Shown in pieces: positions 61,623 through 64,000 of a DNA stretch of 64,000 bases. The first letter of the stretch is position 1. Each line of letters opens with the position of its first letter. Under the pieces are notes generated by a model. It did not search any database and was not told where the DNA came from. It was given only the letters and a program-made list of their open reading frames with translations. A program made the position numbers and the translations under genes. Source of the DNA: Candidatus Tumulicola scandinaviensis (GTDB lineage Bacteria; Vulcanimicrobiota; Vulcanimicrobiia; Vulcanimicrobiales; Vulcanimicrobiaceae); contig PLLA01000080.1 in NCBI GenBank assembly GCA_003140835.1, forward strand, positions 11,003-75,002. Reading direction: 5' to 3'.

Positions 61623-63826
61623 GGATAAATCTCGGTCAGCGGCTTCGACCACACATCGTAGAGGGCCGCGACGTCGAAACTCGTTCCGTTGACGACCAGG
61701 CGCGGTTCGCCGATGGTCGTTCCAACCTTCAGGCTTCCGGAGACGTCGACGAGGCCTTCGTCGCTGACTTCGCACAAGAAACCGCCGGCTTCGCACAACG
61801 GATTGCCGAAATCCAGCTCGGCGCCGAGCCGGCGGCCGGCGTTGCGCGCATCGAATGCCAGCCGGGCGAGCGCGGTCAGCATTCCGCCGTCCGAAATGGC
61901 GCGGCACGACAACATCACGCCGGCGGAGATCGCGGTTTCGACGATCGCGATCGCGGCACGTTCAGAGTCGTACGAGATTTCCGGCAGCGGACCGTCGATG
62001 CCGAGGACTTCGGCCAGCACCGAGCCGCCGACGGCCAACTCGCGGCTACCGACCCACAACAACGCCGAACCGGCGCGCTTGAGCCCCGGCGTAACGACGC
62101 GCGACACGTCGCGGAAGCCGCCGACGCACGCCACGATGGCCGACGGCGGGATTGCCGCCCCGGACTTCGACTCGTTGTAGAGGCTGACGTTGCCGGAAAC
62201 AAACGCGAGCCCGAGTTCGCGCGCCGCATGTCCCAATCCATCGATCGCCGCTATCAGTTCGCCGTAGCGCTCGGGCTTGTGCGGATTGCCGAAGTTCAGA
62301 CAGTCTGTCAATCCCAGCGGCCGCGCACCGGTTGCGATCGCGCGGCGAACCGCCTCCAGCACCGCCAGTTCGGCAGCCGCGCGTGCGTCGATGCGGCCAT
62401 AGCGCGGATTGCCGGCAACGCTCAGCGCGACGCCGAGCGTCGAACCCGGTACCGGCGCCAGCACGCCCGCATCGGCTGCGCCACGCGGCAGGACCGTCGT
62501 GCCACGGACCGCCCAGTCGTATCGCCGGTACAGCGGCTCGCGCGAGCAAACGTCCCGATGCGCGAGGATTTTCGGAAAGACGTCTTCCACGTCGACCGCC
62601 GGCAGTTCGCGATGTCCGGGATCGTGGCGAATCGCTTCGACGTACGACAGTTCGTCGTCGATGCGGCCGGTGAGAAACTCGATGTCGACGTCCATCACGA
62701 TCGCGCCGCGATGGCGCAGCACGTAGCGCTTCTCCTGCGTCACGCGGCCGACGACCGTTGCGCGCGCGTTGTACGCAACATGCGGCAACGTAAACTCGTC
62801 GTTGTAGATGCCCACGACGCTGGCGGTCAACTCGGGAGGCAACACCCACAGCAGCCGTTCTTGCGTCTCGCCGACGGCGATAACTTCGGGCGGCAGCCCA
62901 TCGACGGCCACGTTGACGTCGTCGAGATTGAGATCGGCGCCGTAGCCGCCGCCGGCCACGATCTCCGCCGAGCAGCCCATGATACCGCCGGCGCCGAGGT
63001 CTTTGAACCCCGCCACGACCCCGCGCTCGCGCAGCATCGCGAACACCCGGTAGCTCGCGCGCATCAGGACGTTTTCGAGAAACGGATCGGGGACTTGGAC
63101 CGCGCCCTTGTTGGATTCTGCGTCGCTCGAGTCGAGCGTGACCGACGAGAACGAGGCCCCGCCGAATCCGCTCGGATCGGTAGCTTTGCCCACCAGCACG
63201 ATGTCCCACCCATCGGCTCCCGGCGGCGCGTGGGAATGAACGATCTCGGACTCTTTGACGATGCCGAGCGCGACGACGTTGACCAAACAATTGTCGTCGA
63301 AGCCTTCGTCGAAGTACGCATCGCCGGCGAGATTCGGCACGCCGATGGCGTTGCCGTACGCGCCGATTCCGTCGACGGCGCTGCGAGCTACGTAGCGCGC
63401 GTGCGAATGCGGCCTTTCGACGCGTCCGAACCGCAGCGGATCGGCAACGGCAATCACCTGCGCGCCCATGCACAGGACGTCGCGAACGATTCCGCCGATG
63501 CCGGTCGCCGCGCCCTCGAACGGCACCACTTGCGAAGGGTGGTTATGCGACTCGTGCGCCACGACCACGCCGTAGCGTTCGCCGTCGTGCTCCCCGAGAT
63601 GCAGAATTCCCGAGTCTTCGCCGGGGCCGAGCACCACGTTCGCGCCGCTAACCGGAAGCTTCTTGAGATGCCGGCGGCTCGATTTATAGCTGCAATGTTC
63701 GCTCCATTGCGCATCGAACGCGTGCAGCTCCACGGTCGAGGGTTCGCGCCTTAAGTGCTGCGCGATCGCGCGCAGTTCGTCGTCCGACAGGGCGACGTTG
63801 GGTCGCGATGCGGGGGGATTAACCAA
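61619..63826 (-). CDS. purL: FGAM synthase synthetase subunit (small PurL)
   Basis: 735 residues from TTG 63826, which overlaps the preceding gene's stop by 8 bases and has AAGGGG upstream. FDAQWSEHCSYKSSRRHLKK, ESHNHPSQVVPFEGAATGIGG, HAHAPPG-like region, KDLGAGGIMGCSAEIV, LTDCLNFGNPHKPERYGEL and AISDGGMLTALARL are typical small PurL. ATP-dependent step 4 of purine synthesis with PurQ and PurS. First purine gene of the minus-strand run visible here. Confidence 0.96.
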   Translation of the reverse strand: MVNPPASRPNVALSDDELRAIAQHLRREPSTVELHAFDAQWSEHCSYKSSRRHLKKLPVSGANVVLGPGEDSGILHLGEHDGERYGVVVAHESHNHPSQVVPFEGAATGIGGIVRDVLCMGAQVIAVADPLRFGRVERPHSHARYVARSAVDGIGAYGNAIGVPNLAGDAYFDEGFDDNCLVNVVALGIVKESEIVHSHAPPGADGWDIVLVGKATDPSGFGGASFSSVTLDSSDAESNKGAVQVPDPFLENVLMRASYRVFAMLRERGVVAGFKDLGAGGIMGCSAEIVAGGGYGADLNLDDVNVAVDGLPPEVIAVGETQERLLWVLPPELTASVVGIYNDEFTLPHVAYNARATVVGRVTQEKRYVLRHRGAIVMDVDIEFLTGRIDDELSYVEAIRHDPGHRELPAVDVEDVFPKILAHRDVCSREPLYRRYDWAVRGTTVLPRGAADAGVLAPVPGSTLGVALSVAGNPRYGRIDARAAAELAVLEAVRRAIATGARPLGLTDCLNFGNPHKPERYGELIAAIDGLGHAARELGLAFVSGNVSLYNESKSGAAIPPSAIVACVGGFRDVSRVVTPGLKRAGSALLWVGSRELAVGGSVLAEVLGIDGPLPEISYDSERAAIAIVETAISAGVMLSCRAISDGGMLTALARLAFDARNAGRRLGAELDFGNPLCEAGGFLCEVSDEGLVDVSGSLKVGTTIGEPRLVVNGTSFDVAALYDVWSKPLTEIYP

Positions 63827-64000
63827 TGACCGCCCCTTGCGGAATCTGCATTTGCTGCTGTAACGACGAGTCGGCGGCGATCACGCTCGAGCGCGCGTTG
63901 GCTTGCATCAGCAACGTTCGGCCGAACAGCACCGTGTCTTCGAGTCCGAACATCTTGGCGCACTGCATCGCCAGCTGCGACGGGTCCAGACGCCCGTCGA
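63819..64000 (-). CDS. C-terminal end of an unrecognised protein (cut by window edge)
   Basis: The frame is open from the edge and ends at TAA 63819-63821. The last 59 or so residues read LDPSQLAMQCAKMFGLEDTV, LFGRTLLMQANARSSVIAAD, then SSLQQQMQIPQGAVIG and stop. It overlaps the purL start, so it is in the same transcript. The product is not recognised from this piece. Confidence 0.55.
   Translation of the reverse strand, partial: DGRLDPSQLAMQCAKMFGLEDTVLFGRTLLMQANARSSVIAADSSLQQQMQIPQGAVIG

Noticed and set aside
62228-63754. 508-codon open frame on + opposite purL
   Set aside because: Antisense shadow in GC-rich sequence; Arg/Asp/His-rich, no domain, while purL on the minus strand is certain.
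1-64000. tRNA genes, rRNA genes, CRISPR arrays, transposases
   Set aside because: Looked for T-loop words, regular direct repeats and transposase motifs by eye; none convincing.

Overview
The window reads as two compositional blocks. From base 1 to roughly 9.4 kb the genes use many CCC, GCC and CTC codons. The content is a TolC-type outer-membrane protein, an NtrC-like regulator with its kinase, an FCD/GntR regulator, a DUF4386 membrane protein and AsmA tail fragments, which resembles Acidobacteriota (Terriglobia-like). From about 9.5 kb to the end the style shifts to TCG, GCG and CCG codons with many 4-nt gene overlaps, and the gene set resembles uncultured lineages such as Candidatus Eremiobacterota (WPS-2). 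The assignments are inference from style and gene families; no composition statistic or database search was run. The apparent change of style falls inside a DEAD-box helicase gene (8812-10056), so transfer or a mis-joined contig should be considered.

Layout. 1-5.2 kb: TolC-like protein, sigma-54 response regulator and NtrY-like kinase, all on +. 5.2-8.4 kb: a degraded, rearranged stretch with a SnoaL-like protein, a decayed MauE-like gene, an FCD/GntR regulator, two small membrane proteins and two copies of the same AsmA 3' end. 8.8-16.1 kb: helicase, a frameshifted small conserved gene, a DUF2269 protein, an ECF sigma factor with a coupled membrane partner, a LolA-like secreted protein, a penicillin-acylase-family hydrolase and an aquaporin. 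16.2-19.6 kb: a polyhydroxyalkanoate (PHA) cluster (phasin, XRE regulator, PhaC, PhaB-like reductase), with a second PhaB-like reductase at 26.2-26.9 kb. 19.7-26.2 kb: a secreted-protein operon (beta-propeller, phosphoesterase, catalytically dead beta-lactamase-like protein, amidohydrolase) divergent from a second phosphoesterase. 27.1-30.8 kb: pstSCAB behind a four-unit 11-bp Pho-box-like array. 30.9-45.2 kb: thrS, lipoproteins, a transporter, glycosidase- and esterase-like secreted proteins, tsaD and a 1173-residue membrane hydrolase.

44.1-64 kb is dominated by purine synthesis on the minus strand. Going from the right edge, it holds purL, purQ, an enlarged (apparently duplicated) purS, a PurP, a secreted protein, cydAB, a second degenerate PurP, tpx, guaA, purD, a BI-1 protein, purF, purM, a GAF protein and a GNAT-PurN fusion. 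pepA and panB sit inside it on the + strand. The cluster covers steps 1-5 of IMP synthesis plus GMP synthetase. The first half of the usual PurH reaction may be done by the archaeal-type enzyme PurP, since no purH is present here. The most unusual features are the PurP pair, the PurS duplication, the GNAT-PurN fusion, the dead beta-lactamase in a secretion operon, and the possible chimeric boundary near 9.4 kb. No tRNA, rRNA, CRISPR array or complete insertion sequence was seen.
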